A DNA stretch of 64,000 nucleotides, taken from positions 87,927 through 151,926 of the forward strand of contig NZ_DAMBQK010000010.1 in assembly GCF_032062175.1 (NCBI RefSeq), read 5' to 3'. The position numbers were made by a program, and so were the translations under genes. This DNA is from Atlantibacter sp032062175. Lineage in GTDB: Bacteria; Pseudomonadota; Gammaproteobacteria; Enterobacterales; Enterobacteriaceae. Positions within the stretch are counted from its first letter, which is position 1. Each line of letters begins with the position of its first letter. A model generated the notes under the pieces. That model was not told the origin of the DNA and did no database searches. It worked only from the letters and a program-made list of their open reading frames with translations. Shown one piece after another: positions 15,428 through 23,987 of this stretch.

Positions 15428-16393
15428 ATGTGGGGAATGATCGCAACGTGGCGTATGGCGCTGGAGGGCATTGTCCAGGCCAGCGATGCGCTAAAAAAAG
15501 GCGCGACGTCCGCCAGAGCGGTGGTCGATGCCGTTGCAGAGGTGGAGGATTTTCCCTTCTACAAATCGGTGGGCTACGGCGGTTTGCCGAACGAGCAGGG
15601 CGAAGTGGAACTGGATGCGGCGTTTATGGACGGCGATACCCTGGCCTTTGGCGCAGTGGGCAACCTGATCGACATCGCCAACCCGGTACGCGTCGCCCAT
15701 GCCCTGAGCCGTCAGCGTTTTAACAGCCTGCTGGTGGGGGCGGGTGCCCGTGAATGGGCGTTGAGCGAAGGGTTTGCCGCCAAAACCATGCTGACCGAAC
15801 GCGCCACCCAGCACTACCGCAAGCGCTGCCGGGAAACTATCGACCGGGGATTAAGCCCCTATGACGGTCATGACACGGTTGGCATGATCGGCCTGGATAC
15901 CCAAGGTTCGATGAGCGTCGCCACCTCCACCAGCGGCCTGTTTATGAAACGCCGGGGCCGCCTGGGCGATTCACCGGTGATCGGCTCCGGTTTCTACTGC
16001 GACAGCCAGATCGGCGCAGCAACCGCCACCGGCGTGGGCGAAGACCTGATGAAAGGCTGCGTCAGCTATGAAATTGTCCGGCGTATGGAAGGCGGTATGT
16101 CGCCCCAGCGGGCGGCAGATTCGGTGGTGCTGGAGCTGGAAGACAAGTTGATGGCGCGTTTTGGCCGGGTGGGTGACCTGTCGGTGGTGTGCATGAACCG
16201 GGACGGCGAATTCGGTGCGGCCACCAATATTAAAACCTTTTCTTTTGTCGTCGCGAATGAACACCTTCCACCAACGGTTTATCTTGCCGACAGGCGTGAT
16301 GGGCAAACGTGCTATACCGAGGCGGATGAACAATGGATGAACGATTACGCGGCGCGCATCCGCGCTCCCATCGGAGACCCTCACTATGATTAA
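15428..16393 (+). CDS. Glycosylasparaginase-like N-terminal-nucleophile hydrolase
   Basis: 321 aa, Asparaginase_2 (Ntn hydrolase) family, which self-cleaves before a Thr to expose the nucleophile. Here the cleavage site is HDTVGM with Thr150. The residues known to line the active site of Flavobacterium glycosylasparaginase all have counterparts at a constant offset of two: Thr168 (ATSTSG), Arg178 and Asp181 (RGRLGDSP), Thr201 and Gly202 (ATATGVGE). Trp8 (ATWRM) also fits. Overall it resembles the glycosylasparaginase branch (SVGYGGLPNEQGEVELDA...) more than plant-type isoaspartyl peptidases. Expected reaction: hydrolysis of GlcNAc-Asn to Asp and the amino sugar. No signal peptide is present, so it is cytoplasmic. 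It overlaps the next gene by 8 bp. Confidence 0.85.
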   Translation: MWGMIATWRMALEGIVQASDALKKGATSARAVVDAVAEVEDFPFYKSVGYGGLPNEQGEVELDAAFMDGDTLAFGAVGNLIDIANPVRVAHALSRQRFNSLLVGAGAREWALSEGFAAKTMLTERATQHYRKRCRETIDRGLSPYDGHDTVGMIGLDTQGSMSVATSTSGLFMKRRGRLGDSPVIGSGFYCDSQIGAATATGVGEDLMKGCVSYEIVRRMEGGMSPQRAADSVVLELEDKLMARFGRVGDLSVVCMNRDGEFGAATNIKTFSFVVANEHLPPTVYLADRRDGQTCYTEADEQWMNDYAARIRAPIGDPHYD

Positions 16394-17861
16394 TTCCCTT
16401 CTGACCCACGGGTCGCTGGCGGCACGTGATGACATGCATCTGGTCACGTGGCCGGACAGTTCTTTATTACAAAATTGCGAGATCGGCGCAGCGCTAACAG
16501 AGGCGCTACGCCAGCAGGCAGCGCACAGCCTGGCAGATTGCGCCTTCGGCTGCGCGCCGTTTGGCCGGGTGACGGTCGTGCCTGAAAGCGACTGGCTGGA
16601 TGGACTGACGCAAAAACTGGCGGCAGCGCTACGCGGTCTTTGCCGCAAAACTGCCTGTCCGCATCTGGTGCTGGATACCAGCCGCTGGGACATGGATGAC
16701 AAAAAGCATCGCGCCATCGTGATTTCTTTGCTGCACAACCTGTTTAATCTGGAGTATCAGGTAAGCGATCTGGGATATAAAAAACCCGCCGATCGCGCCG
16801 TGCGCCTGAGCCACTTGACGCTCTGGTGTTTACCCCATCAGGAACATGCGCTGAGCGCCCTGCTTACCCAGACCGCCGCCTGCGCCAAAGGGATGATTGC
16901 CGCCCGGCGTCTTGCGGACCGGCCTTCCGAACATTGCACCCCTGCCTTTATGGTCAGCGATATTGTTCGCCAGGCCGAAGATTACCCGCAACTGCGCTGT
17001 GACGTGTTGGATGAGAACCAAATCCAGCAGCACGGCCTGGGCCTACTGCACGCGGTGGGCAAAGGGGCCAGTAACCCGCCCCGGCTGTTGGTTATTCATT
17101 ATGACGGCTGCGACGAGGGGCCATTTGGCGTATACGTCGGCAAAGGCATCACCTTCGATACCGGCGGCTTATGGCTGAAGAGCGGCGAAGGCATGTACAC
17201 CATGAAATATGACATGTGCGGTGCCGCCAATGTCTTTGGTCTGTTGGTAGCCACGGCGGAACTTAAGCTGCCGGTACGCCTGGTGGGTGTGCTGGCGCTG
17301 GCGGAAAACATGCCGGGGCCGGATGCAATGCGCCCCGGCGAGATTGCCACCAGCTATTCAGGCTTAAGCGTTGAAATTAACAACACCGATGCCGAAGGCC
17401 GCCTGGTACTGGCGGATGCCATCGCCTGGGCCGCCGCGCTGCGTAAAGAGCAGCAGCCCCCGCACTACATTATTGATATGGCCACACTTACCGGCGCGGT
17501 GGTGAAAGCGCTGGGTTATGACATCACCGGCCTGTGGAGCAACGATTCGGCGTTGACCCGCACCCTGTCGACGGCGGCGGAGCACAGCGGCGACAGCCTG
17601 TGGCCGATGCCGCTGGATGCCCGCTTTGCCCCGCAGGTGGAAAGCCGCATCGCTGATATCTGCAACACGCCGACCAACAACGCCGCCATTAGCACCTCCG
17701 CCGCCTGGTTCCTCAATCGTTTTTGCCCGGCAGAAATTCCCTGGGCGCATCTGGATATCAGCGGAACGGCGCTGTGGCGGGAACAGGGTTACAGTGTGGC
17801 GTCGGGCCGCCCTGTCCCCCTTTTAATTCAGCATTTGCTCGAAACGGGAGAAGTAAAATGA
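16386..17861 (+). CDS. M17-family leucyl aminopeptidase
   Basis: 491 aa, with the M17 two-metal aminopeptidase domain in the C-terminal half. The block VGKGITFDTGGLWLKSGEG supplies Lys253, Asp258 and catalytic Lys265; Asp276 lies in KYDMCGAANVFG. The family signature INNTDAEGRLVLADA supplies Asp335, Glu337 and Arg339. It is therefore expected to be active on the N-termini of small peptides in the cytoplasm. The N-terminal domain diverges from housekeeping PepA and PepB, and the presence in a PTS operon (overlapping both neighbours) marks it as a dedicated enzyme. It shares an ATGA overlap with the EIIB gene. Confidence 0.9.
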   Translation: MINSLLTHGSLAARDDMHLVTWPDSSLLQNCEIGAALTEALRQQAAHSLADCAFGCAPFGRVTVVPESDWLDGLTQKLAAALRGLCRKTACPHLVLDTSRWDMDDKKHRAIVISLLHNLFNLEYQVSDLGYKKPADRAVRLSHLTLWCLPHQEHALSALLTQTAACAKGMIAARRLADRPSEHCTPAFMVSDIVRQAEDYPQLRCDVLDENQIQQHGLGLLHAVGKGASNPPRLLVIHYDGCDEGPFGVYVGKGITFDTGGLWLKSGEGMYTMKYDMCGAANVFGLLVATAELKLPVRLVGVLALAENMPGPDAMRPGEIATSYSGLSVEINNTDAEGRLVLADAIAWAAALRKEQQPPHYIIDMATLTGAVVKALGYDITGLWSNDSALTRTLSTAAEHSGDSLWPMPLDARFAPQVESRIADICNTPTNNAAISTSAAWFLNRFCPAEIPWAHLDISGTALWREQGYSVASGRPVPLLIQHLLETGEVK

Positions 17862-18169
17862 AAAAGATCCTTCTGGTATGCGACCTGGGGATGTCGACCA
17901 GCATGATGGTTAAGAAAATGCAGGACGAAGCAGAGAAGCGCGGGCTGGCGGTCGAGATCTGCGCTAAATCGGTGCGCGACTATAAAACCTGCGCCGCCGA
18001 ATTTGACGTGGCGCTGCTGGGCCCGCAAATTCGCTATAAGCTGCCGGAGTGCGAAAAAATCGCCCAGCAGCACGGCAAGAAAATCGCCTGCATCGACATG
18101 ATGGCGTACGGCACCATGAAAGGTGACAAAGTGCTCGATCAGGCGCTGGCGCTAATGGATGAGGCATAA
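17858..18169 (+). CDS. PTS lactose/cellobiose-family EIIB
   Basis: 103 aa. The ATG at 17858 overlaps the stop of the aminopeptidase gene (ATGA), so translation is coupled. The N-terminal KKILLVCDLGMSTSMM contains the phosphorylated cysteine (Cys8) in the usual P-loop of EIIB-Cel proteins. The block VALLGPQIRYKLP is also typical. It passes the phosphate from EIIA to the sugar in the EIIC channel. The length is exactly that of ChbB/CelA-type proteins. Confidence 0.93.
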   Translation: MKKILLVCDLGMSTSMMVKKMQDEAEKRGLAVEICAKSVRDYKTCAAEFDVALLGPQIRYKLPECEKIAQQHGKKIACIDMMAYGTMKGDKVLDQALALMDEA

Positions 18170-18170
18170 C

Positions 18171-18482
18171 ATGGATCTTGAAAATGAGGTGATGGAACTG
18201 ATTGCCAACTCCGGCTATGCCCGTAGTCTGGTTTTCCAGGCGATCCGCTGTGCCCGCGAGCAGCAGGACTTTGCCCAGGCACAAGACATGATGCACCAGG
18301 CCCAGGAAGCGCTGTCATCGGCGCATCACGTGCAAACCCGGCTGATTGAAATGGATGAAGGCAGCGGGAAGATCCCGGTGCATCTGGTGATGGTGCATGC
18401 CCAGGATCATTTAATGAATGCCATCATGCTGATGGAACTGGGCCAGGAAATTATCGCCTTACACCAAAAAATGGCGGCGTAA
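18171..18482 (+). CDS. PTS lactose/cellobiose-family EIIA
   Basis: 103 aa from the ATG at 18171, one base after the EIIB stop. It is an all-helical EIIA of the Lac/Cel type; His76 in MVHAQDHLMNAIM is the phosphorylation site and is followed by the conserved Asp-His. The middle helix AQDMMHQAQEALSSAHHVQT is typical of trimeric EIIA-Lac proteins. It is the last gene of the operon and is followed by a hairpin at 18494-18520. Confidence 0.93.
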   Translation: MDLENEVMELIANSGYARSLVFQAIRCAREQQDFAQAQDMMHQAQEALSSAHHVQTRLIEMDEGSGKIPVHLVMVHAQDHLMNAIMLMELGQEIIALHQKMAA

Positions 18483-18493
18483 GCGTATCGCGC

Positions 18494-18520
18494 GCCGGGC
18501 CTGATGCTGTCAGGCCCGGC
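18494..18520. terminator. Hairpin between convergent PTS and GH105 genes
   Basis: GCCGGGCCTGA, loop TGCTG, TCAGGCCCGGC: a perfect 11-bp GC-rich stem in the 48-bp gap between the EIIA stop and the GH105 stop. It probably terminates transcription from both sides. There is no long T-tract. Confidence 0.7.
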
Positions 18521-18530
18521 TGTTATTGCC

Positions 18531-19670
18531 TTAGTAATAGGTCCGTAAATATTCCGTCAGGCAGAGTATCGCCATCGCCTGCCCATACGGCATCGAGGTC
18601 TGTGGGATATTGCGATAAAACGCCAGATCGTGCCCCATGCCGGTACCAAACGACACCTGTTGAAGCTCACCGTCGTGGGAGATATGCCCGACGATCCCGG
18701 CAATCGCGTTTTCCGCCACCTCGGCATAGCGCTTCGGCAGATAGCGTTGCCGCACCCCCTTGAGGATCCCGTAGGCAAAACCCGCCGTGGCAGAGGCTTC
18801 AGTATACGAATGCGGATCGTCCAGCAGGGTATGCCACAGGCCACTTTCATCCTGGCATTTCGCCAGCGCTGCCACCTGGTTTTCCAGCACCTGCACCAGA
18901 TAACGGCGCACCGCATTATTATCTGGCAGATCGACCAGTTCGAGAAAATCGGGGATCACAATGGTCAGCCAGCTATTGCCGCGCGCCCAGCGCGCATGGG
19001 CAAAATTATGCCGCCCCTGGTAATTCCAGCCGTGGAACCACAGCCCGGTTTCGCGATCCATCAGGTTCTGCACATGCAGCAGGAACTGATAAGTGGCCTC
19101 TTCGACGTATTCGGGCCGGTTGAGCAATTTGCCGATTTTAACCAGCGGCAGGACGGTCATCATCAGGGTGTCATCCCACATCTGCTGATGATTCTCCTCG
19201 GCGAGGGTGATGTGCTGCATGCCGCCATAATCGGTACGCGGCATCTGGTACATCGCCCACTCGGCCCAGGTTTCCAGCCAGGGGAGAAGTTCCGGGTTGC
19301 GCGTTTCCTCATAGCGGTAAGCCAGCGTCAAAAACGGGGCCATGGTATTCACGTTTTTGGTGGTTGCTCCTTCGGCGAAGCGGTCGGCAAACCAGGCGTC
19401 GATAATCTGGCACATCCCCGCATCGCCGGTCTGGTGGTAATACTGCCAGATACCGTATAGCCCGATGCCATGCGTCCACTCCCAGCCTGCCCAGCCTTTG
19501 GTATCAATAACCCGCCCGTCATCCAGTCGCAGCAAAAACTGGCCGGTCTCATCGTGAATATGAATCAGGTTATCGGTCACTTTATGGATCAGGGCTTTCA
19601 GCTCCTCGCGGGAAATGATGCGCTCGGGCTGGCGCAGCAGCGGGCTGTGTTTTACAGGATAAATAATCAT
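18531..19670 (-). CDS. GH105-family unsaturated glucuronyl/rhamnogalacturonyl hydrolase
   Basis: 379 aa, no signal peptide, so cytoplasmic. The (alpha/alpha)6 barrel of GH105/GH88 is indicated by WEWTHGIGLYGIWQYY, TTKNVNTMAPFLTLAYRYE, QQMWDDTLMMTVLPL (its Asp matches the catalytic Asp of YteR) and FAHARWARGNSWL. Such enzymes remove the 4,5-unsaturated uronic acid that polysaccharide lyases leave on oligosaccharides from rhamnogalacturonan or related plant polymers. It lies 4 bp downstream of a GPH transporter gene, so uptake and cleavage are coupled. The exact oligosaccharide is unknown, and no lyase is in the window. Confidence 0.88.
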   Translation of the reverse strand: MIIYPVKHSPLLRQPERIISREELKALIHKVTDNLIHIHDETGQFLLRLDDGRVIDTKGWAGWEWTHGIGLYGIWQYYHQTGDAGMCQIIDAWFADRFAEGATTKNVNTMAPFLTLAYRYEETRNPELLPWLETWAEWAMYQMPRTDYGGMQHITLAEENHQQMWDDTLMMTVLPLVKIGKLLNRPEYVEEATYQFLLHVQNLMDRETGLWFHGWNYQGRHNFAHARWARGNSWLTIVIPDFLELVDLPDNNAVRRYLVQVLENQVAALAKCQDESGLWHTLLDDPHSYTEASATAGFAYGILKGVRQRYLPKRYAEVAENAIAGIVGHISHDGELQQVSFGTGMGHDLAFYRNIPQTSMPYGQAMAILCLTEYLRTYY

Positions 19671-19674
19671 TCGC

Positions 19675-21237
19675 TTAACCTTGTTGGGAAGTCAGAGTTC
19701 GCGCAGCGGCGGATTTGTTACGGTTCAGATAGCCGATGTCGTTATTGCCCCACAGCGCCTCATACGGCATACCCGCCAGCATTTCGATGGTTGTACGCGC
19801 CTGTGGGGTAATGGCTTCCGGCACCGGGCGATTGGCAAGGCGCATTTTCGCGGTTTCTTCACGCAGTACGCTGTGGGTGTGCAGATTGAGTTTGAAGCGC
19901 AGGGAAATCACGAAACCGCAGGCCAGCACAATCACCGTGCCGACACTCAAAATCAGCAGGATAGTCTGGCTAACGGCGGGCGGCTGGGTCGTCTGGCCGG
20001 AGACAAAGCCGGACATCTGCATCACGATCCCCACCAGCATTACCGCCCCCGCCTGCGATGCCTTGCGGGTCAGGGTCATAATCCCGGCGAAAATCCCTTC
20101 GCGCCGCTGCCCGGTGATCACTTCATCCACATCGGCGATATAGGTGTAGGTATTCCACGGCACATAGTTGATGCCGCCACGCCCCAGCCCGGCGACGCCG
20201 GATACCAGTAACAGCAGCGCAAACACATCGCTTAACCCCGCATACCACAGCACGCCGTAGGAAATGGCGCTCAGGCCGAACAGCACTACCACCACCCGGT
20301 AAGACGGTGCCGGGCCAAACTTGATGCACAGCGGGATCATGGCGATCACCGCGATAAACTGCATGATCGCCATCGCGCCCATCAGACTGGAGGCCAGCGA
20401 TGCGCTCTGCATCAATACAAACACCACGTAATACGTAAACACGGCGTTGAACACGTCCTGGGCGATGTACCCTCCCAGATACATCCCCAGATGCTGGCGG
20501 AAAATTTTAATCCGCAGCGTTGAGGTTAATTCGATATTCAGCCGCTTCATGCTTTGCAGGAACGTCAGGCTTTTCTTTTCCTGCTCCGCGCGCAGCGCCG
20601 CTTCGGTCCACTCCGAGCGCGGCCGTTCCCAGGTAAAGCACCACACCAGAGTCAGTACGATGGCGCACAGGGTGGCGAATACCACGCTGGCGTAGAAAAA
20701 GGAGATGGCGTTGTCCTTACCGAAGATAGTTAACAGAATACCCGGCAGGAAGGCGGCGAGGATTGCCGAGAGTTGTGCCATCGAGATGCGCGCGCCGGAA
20801 AACTTGGTTTTCTGTTTGAAGTCATCGGTCATTTCCGGCACCAGCGTTTCATACGGCACCAGGATCATGGTGTAAACCACGTCGAAGATCAGGTAGGTCA
20901 CCAGGTAATACCCGTAGCCCATGCCGCCCACCCACATAAAGGTGTAGCTAAACACCAGCGGGATACCCAGCAGGATAAAGAACTTACGTCGTCCAAAGCA
21001 TTTGCCGAGCCAGGTCGAGCCGAAATTATCGGTTAAAAAGCCCATTAATGGGCTGACCACCGCATCCAGCACTCTTGCCATTGCGAAGATAAACGTCGCC
21101 TCAACCGGCGTCAGCCCACAGAAGGTGGTATAGAAGTACAGCAGCCAGGCGGCGGTGAGCGCGGTGGTCCCTGCTCCCAGGAAATCGCCTGAGCCATAAG
21201 CCAGATAATTTGCCAGTCCAATTTTACGTTTTGTCAT
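19675..21237 (-). CDS. GPH-family oligosaccharide:cation symporter
   Basis: 520 aa from the ATG at 21237 (MTKRKIGLANYLAYG); an ATG three codons upstream is also possible. It is a twelve-segment transporter of the glycoside-pentoside-hexuronide (MelB/RhiT/TogT) family. Hallmarks are the N-terminal YLAYGSGDFLGAGTT, the loop MGFLTDNFGSTWLGKCFGRRKF between segments 2 and 3, and PYETLVPEMTDDF in the next loop. A cytoplasmic C-terminal tail of about 70 aa is longer than in MelB. Its downstream partner, a GH105 hydrolase, points to unsaturated uronate-containing oligosaccharides as substrate. Confidence 0.88.
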   Translation of the reverse strand: MTKRKIGLANYLAYGSGDFLGAGTTALTAAWLLYFYTTFCGLTPVEATFIFAMARVLDAVVSPLMGFLTDNFGSTWLGKCFGRRKFFILLGIPLVFSYTFMWVGGMGYGYYLVTYLIFDVVYTMILVPYETLVPEMTDDFKQKTKFSGARISMAQLSAILAAFLPGILLTIFGKDNAISFFYASVVFATLCAIVLTLVWCFTWERPRSEWTEAALRAEQEKKSLTFLQSMKRLNIELTSTLRIKIFRQHLGMYLGGYIAQDVFNAVFTYYVVFVLMQSASLASSLMGAMAIMQFIAVIAMIPLCIKFGPAPSYRVVVVLFGLSAISYGVLWYAGLSDVFALLLLVSGVAGLGRGGINYVPWNTYTYIADVDEVITGQRREGIFAGIMTLTRKASQAGAVMLVGIVMQMSGFVSGQTTQPPAVSQTILLILSVGTVIVLACGFVISLRFKLNLHTHSVLREETAKMRLANRPVPEAITPQARTTIEMLAGMPYEALWGNNDIGYLNRNKSAAARTLTSQQG

Positions 21238-21297
21238 TGCCGTCAACCCGTTACAAGGAATAAGGGAGATTGCAAGTCACGGCCCGGTGAGGGGTCT

Positions 21298-21315
21298 GCA
21301 TGAAATCTTTCATGC
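21298..21315. promoter_or_regulatory. Palindromic operator candidate upstream of the GPH/GH105 operon
   Basis: GCATGAAA-TC-TTTCATGC is a perfect 8+2+8 palindrome about 60 bp before the transporter start. It contains TGAAA/TTTCA half-sites like those of KdgR, but the spacing is shorter than in KdgR boxes. The regulator is not identifiable. The rest of 21238-21471 shows no coding sequence. Confidence 0.5.
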
Positions 21316-21471
21316 CTAAAGTAAAATCAGCGCCGGTGGGAAACCTTTGTGTTTTCGCCACGATTTTACAAAAGGTGGCAATGACGTGAAGAACGCCCGT
21401 TTACATCGCGTTTTTGTGAAACAATGGTTCGTTTTTATCGGACAAGTGTATTGAAATGGACAGAGAAAAAT

Positions 21472-21493
21472 AAAACCCGCCTGGGCGGGTTTT
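21472..21493 (-). terminator. Intrinsic terminator after flhE
   Basis: AAAACCCGCC and GGCGGGTTTT form a 10-bp stem around a minimal loop. On the minus strand it is followed by TTATTTTTCTC, just downstream of the flhE stop. It ends the flhBAE operon. Confidence 0.85.
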
Positions 21494-21516
21494 ACATGAT
21501 TTGGGGAAGAATGCCC

Positions 21517-21909
21517 TTAACGATAATTGACGATCACCTGGTTGGATCGCACTCGCAATACCGGGAACAGTTTACCGCCACCGGGGACTTCCCAGATAAA
21601 GCGCAAGGGTTCGCTGGCGGCGATGTTTGCGAAACCCTGGGTTGTCCCGCTCTGCCCTTCAATCGGCACACAGTGGTTTGCACTGCACAACCGCACCTGC
21701 AATCCAGCAGGCGTTGGGCCAGTAAGTTCATAGCGCCAGGCGACCAGCGTCATTAAACCGGATACCGGCTGCGAAGGAGCCAGCGGCGGTGATGAGACCG
21801 CCTGGCCGCGCCAGCCCAGCGTGGCCCCTACCGCGCTGCTCTGCCATGCGCCTTCTGCCGCGTGGGCAAACAGCGGCGCGAGTAACAATAATCCCGCCAG
21901 TACGCGCAT
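21517..21909 (-). CDS. flhE: Flagellar protein FlhE
   Basis: FlhE is a periplasmic protein encoded at the end of flhBAE; loss in Salmonella or E. coli affects swarming and proton leakage through the flagellar export apparatus. 130 aa, with a signal peptide ending LFAHA-A. The mature part is a small beta domain with two cysteines (LCSANHC). Its start codon overlaps the flhA stop by one base. The size matches E. coli FlhE. Confidence 0.92.
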   Translation of the reverse strand: MRVLAGLLLLAPLFAHAAEGAWQSSAVGATLGWRGQAVSSPPLAPSQPVSGLMTLVAWRYELTGPTPAGLQVRLCSANHCVPIEGQSGTTQGFANIAASEPLRFIWEVPGGGKLFPVLRVRSNQVIVNYR

Positions 21910-23987
21910 TATTTACCTCCGATAATCGCCGTCATGCGGATGTTACGGTTCTCCGACAATTCCATATTAGAGAGCACCACCAGCTGCGACAGCGTTCGGC
22001 GCAAAAAGCGCGACAGCAGCGGGCGCAGCGCATGGTTTACCAGCAGCACCGGCGGCGCGCCCAGCATCTCCTGGCGCTGCAACGCTTCCTGCGCCTGCTC
22101 AAGCAGGCGATCCGCCAGCCCCGGCTCCAGCCCGCCACCGCCTTGTAAGGCCTGCAATAGCAAACGCTCCAGCGCGGTATCCAGGCCAATCACCTGCACT
22201 TCCCCGCTACCTGGGAACCACTGCTGAGTGATGGCGCGGCCCAGCGCCACGCGCACCACGGTGGTCAGTTCATGGGGATCGTTCTGCAACGGGGCATGTT
22301 CCGCCAGGGTTTCGATAATGGTGCGCATATCGCGGATCGGCACTTTTTCGGCCAGCAGGCTTTGCAGCACTTTATGCAGCGTAGTGAGGGTGATCACGCC
22401 TGGCACCAGATCTTCGGTCAGCTTCGGCATATCCTGTGTTACGCGGTCAAGCAGTTGCTGCGCTTCCTGACGGCCAAACAGCTCCGGCGCATACTGGCCG
22501 ATAAGATGGTTAAGATGGGTCGCCACCACGGTACTGGCTTCCACCACGGTAAAGCCCTGGATCTGCGCCTGTTCTTTCAGGGCGCTTTCAATCCAGATTG
22601 CCGCCAGACCGAAAGCCGGATCGATGGTTTGCTCGCCCGGCAAGGTGCCTGCGGCGGTGCCAGGGTTGATCGCCAGCCAGCGTCCCGGATAGGCGTCGCC
22701 GCTGCCGATTTCCACGCCCTTCATCAGAATGCGATAGCGCGCCGGGGGCAGATCCATATTGTCGCGGATGTGCACTACCGGCGGCAGGAAGCCCATATCC
22801 TGGGCGAATTTCTTACGAATACTGCGGATGCGGCCCAGCAGTTCGCCGTCCTGCTGGAAATCCACCATCGGAATCAAGCGGTAGCCCACTTCCATTCCCA
22901 GCGGATCTTCCAGTTGGACGTCGCTCCAGGTGGCTTCCACCGCTTGCGGATTTTCTGGTTGTTTAACCTGTTGCGGCGCGGGAGCTTCGGCGGTTTCCCG
23001 ACCGCGCATCCACCAGGCCAGGGCCAGCAGCGCCACGGTAAACAGCAGGAACACCAGGTTCGGCATGCCCGGCACCAGCCCCAGCAGCCCCAGAACGGCG
23101 GCGCTGAGTAGCATCACACGTGGATTGCTGAACAACTGGCCGACCATCTGCTCGCCGACATCCTGATCGGTGCTGACGCGGGTCACGATCACGCCTGCGG
23201 CGGTTGAAATCACCAGCGCCGGGATCTGCGCGACCAGACCGTCGCCGATAGTCAGCAGCGTGTAGCTCTCCGCCGCCTGTGCCATCGGCATGCCGTGCTG
23301 AATGACGCCAACCAGCAGGCCACCGACAATGTTAATCACCATAATCAGCAGCCCCGCCACGGCATCGCCGCGCACGAACTTACTGGCACCGTCCATCGAG
23401 CCGTAGAAATCGGCTTCCTGGGTCACTTCGGAACGGCGTTTTTTGGCTTCTTCTTCCCCGATAATGCCGGCGTTCAAGTCGGCGTCGATCGCCATCTGTT
23501 TACCGGGCATCCCGTCCAGTACGAAACGCGCCCCTACTTCTGCGATACGCCCGGCACCCTTGGTGATAACCATAAAGTTAATGATCACCAGGATGATAAA
23601 CACCACGATACCCACCGCGAAGTTTCCACCCACCAGGAAGTGGCCGAAGGCTTCGACCACTTTACCCGCCGCCGCGCCGCCGGTATGGCCGTCCATCAGG
23701 ATGATACGGGTGGAAGCAATGTTCAGCGCCAGGCGCAGCAAGGTGGTGAACAGCAGAATGGTCGGGAAAGCGGCAAATTCCAGGGTGCGCTGGGTGAACA
23801 TCGCCACCAGCAGCACCATAATCGACAGTGCGATGTTGAAGGTAAACAGCAGGTCGAGGACGAATGCCGGCAACGGCAATACCATCATCGACAGGATCAG
23901 CATGATCAGAACCGGCCCGGCCAGAATCTGCCATTGGGTTGTTTTCAAATTGCTGGGCAGGCGCAGCATCGCCACCAGATTAGCCAT
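21909..23987 (-). CDS. flhA: Flagellar export apparatus protein FlhA
   Basis: FlhA is the large subunit of the flagellar type III export gate. 692 aa, as in E. coli. About eight membrane segments lie in the first 330 residues. The conserved cytoplasmic FHIPEP-type loop follows the fourth (TKGAGRIAEVGARFVLDGMP, then AIDADLNAG). The large C-terminal cytoplasmic domain (from about residue 345) forms the nonameric ring that binds export substrates. The start overlaps the end of flhB by 8 bp, so the two are translationally coupled. Confidence 0.97.
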   Translation of the reverse strand: MANLVAMLRLPSNLKTTQWQILAGPVLIMLILSMMVLPLPAFVLDLLFTFNIALSIMVLLVAMFTQRTLEFAAFPTILLFTTLLRLALNIASTRIILMDGHTGGAAAGKVVEAFGHFLVGGNFAVGIVVFIILVIINFMVITKGAGRIAEVGARFVLDGMPGKQMAIDADLNAGIIGEEEAKKRRSEVTQEADFYGSMDGASKFVRGDAVAGLLIMVINIVGGLLVGVIQHGMPMAQAAESYTLLTIGDGLVAQIPALVISTAAGVIVTRVSTDQDVGEQMVGQLFSNPRVMLLSAAVLGLLGLVPGMPNLVFLLFTVALLALAWWMRGRETAEAPAPQQVKQPENPQAVEATWSDVQLEDPLGMEVGYRLIPMVDFQQDGELLGRIRSIRKKFAQDMGFLPPVVHIRDNMDLPPARYRILMKGVEIGSGDAYPGRWLAINPGTAAGTLPGEQTIDPAFGLAAIWIESALKEQAQIQGFTVVEASTVVATHLNHLIGQYAPELFGRQEAQQLLDRVTQDMPKLTEDLVPGVITLTTLHKVLQSLLAEKVPIRDMRTIIETLAEHAPLQNDPHELTTVVRVALGRAITQQWFPGSGEVQVIGLDTALERLLLQALQGGGGLEPGLADRLLEQAQEALQRQEMLGAPPVLLVNHALRPLLSRFLRRTLSQLVVLSNMELSENRNIRMTAIIGGK

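Noticed and set aside
14274..15446. 390-codon open frame antisense to the EIIC gene
   Set aside because: Very long, but its composition (many His, Gln, Arg, Asp) is that of a GC-rich shadow frame; the sense strand encodes a clear PTS permease.
21298..21315. A KdgR box
   Set aside because: The half-sites fit, but the two-base spacer is shorter than in known KdgR sites.
22272..23111. 279-codon open frame antisense to flhA
   Set aside because: Shadow of flhA, with no recognisable motif and His/Gln/Arg-rich composition.
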